NCBI GenBank assembly: GCA_030765455.1
Contig: JAVCCM010000059.1
Span: forward strand, 31,140-95,139
From: Candidatus Electryonea clarkiae
GTDB lineage: Bacteria > Electryoneota > Electryoneia > Electryoneales > Electryoneaceae
Length of the DNA stretch: 64,000 bases
Direction: 5' to 3'
Shown one piece after another: positions 63,848 through 64,000 of the stretch. Within the stretch, counting starts at the first letter, position 1. Each line of letters opens with the position of its first letter. Below the pieces are notes generated by a model. That model ran no database searches, was not told the origin of the DNA, and saw nothing but the letters and a program-made list of their open reading frames with translations. The translations under genes and the position numbers were made by a program.

Positions 63848-64000
63848 TCACTGTAAATACAGTATTTTTTCTCTAATACGTTCACCTGATGAAGTTGTCA
63901 GGCTCAGAAAATATATTCCCGACGGTTCATTCGGCTGCCAGGAAAATAACTGGTACCCCACTTGAGAATGACCGGAAAAGATTGTCTTAACCTTTCGACC
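63848..64000 (-). CDS. C-terminal end of a protein with type IX-type sorting domain (partial)
   Basis: The minus-strand frame is open from the right edge and stops at 63848-63850, showing the last 50 residues. They read GRKVKTIFSGHSQVGYQLFS, then WQPNEPSGIYFLSL and end EKILYLQ, the hallmark end of Por-secretion (T9SS type A) sorting domains (GREV..L / SGIYFL pattern). The bulk of the gene lies outside the window, so its function is unknown. Confidence 0.8.
   Translation of the reverse strand, partial: GRKVKTIFSGHSQVGYQLFSWQPNEPSGIYFLSLTTSSGERIREKILYLQ

Overview
The window comes from a bacterial chromosome of moderate, AT-leaning base composition. It most likely belongs to an uncultured lineage of the FCB superphylum (the neighbourhood of Calditrichota, Marinimicrobia, KSB1 and Zixibacteria). 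Reasons: three proteins end in a Por/type IX secretion-type C-terminal sorting domain (two complete S8 proteases and a partial gene at the right edge); there is a TonB receptor plus DUF4249 pair, a DUF4835 protein, a GIN-domain protein and an AURKAIP1/COX24 mini-protein. Strong Shine-Dalgarno sites (AAGGAG, GGAGG) precede many genes, which is unlike typical Bacteroidota. The exact phylum cannot be fixed from this window.

The centrepiece (about 34.5-47.4 kb, minus strand) is a dissimilatory sulfite reductase locus read in the order dsrA-dsrB-dsrD-dsrL-dsrC-dsrN-TPR-RsbRD_N-dsrM-dsrK-dsrJ-dsrO-dsrP, closed by a clear Rho-independent terminator. DsrAB would reduce sulfite, DsrC carries the trisulfide to the DsrMKJOP membrane complex, DsrN amidates siroheme, and DsrL is a NAD(P)H-linked iron-sulfur flavoprotein. 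DsrD marks the reductive type. A YeiH-type anion exporter is divergent from dsrA, and an SLC13-type anion:Na+ symporter lies 11 kb away. No sat, apr or qmo gene is present, so sulfate, sulfite or thiosulfate reduction and disproportionation remain open.

Left of it: a truncated response regulator/DUF4388 gene; GIN protein; a solitary AspBHI-N-like modified-base-binding domain; LpxL-type acyltransferase; acyl-CoA synthetase; UPF0158; methyltransferase; tRNA-Leu(CAG); DUF4835; a System II cytochrome c maturation operon (resB, a novel His/Met-containing middle gene, ccsA) that could mature DsrJ; an Rrf2 regulator with a good sigma-70 promoter; and a minus-strand pyruvate dehydrogenase operon (pdhA-pdhB-pdhC-lpdA-lipoate ligase). 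Then come two tandem S8 proteases, the operon COX24-like/DUF2905/xseA/xseB/nadK, a small ORF with a beta-helix lipoprotein, and the operon mltD-sppA-HU.

Right of it: the exporter with a small partner, a GT39-like membrane protein, a TonB/DUF4249 uptake pair, a CBM9-like lipoprotein, a GT4 glycosyltransferase, a NYN-domain protein with an acidic tail and its own terminator, the SLC13 permease with a small membrane protein, a PhzF protein and an S9 lipoprotein peptidase. Several families of short inverted repeats sit in the intergenic gaps. No CRISPR array, insertion sequence or prophage was seen.
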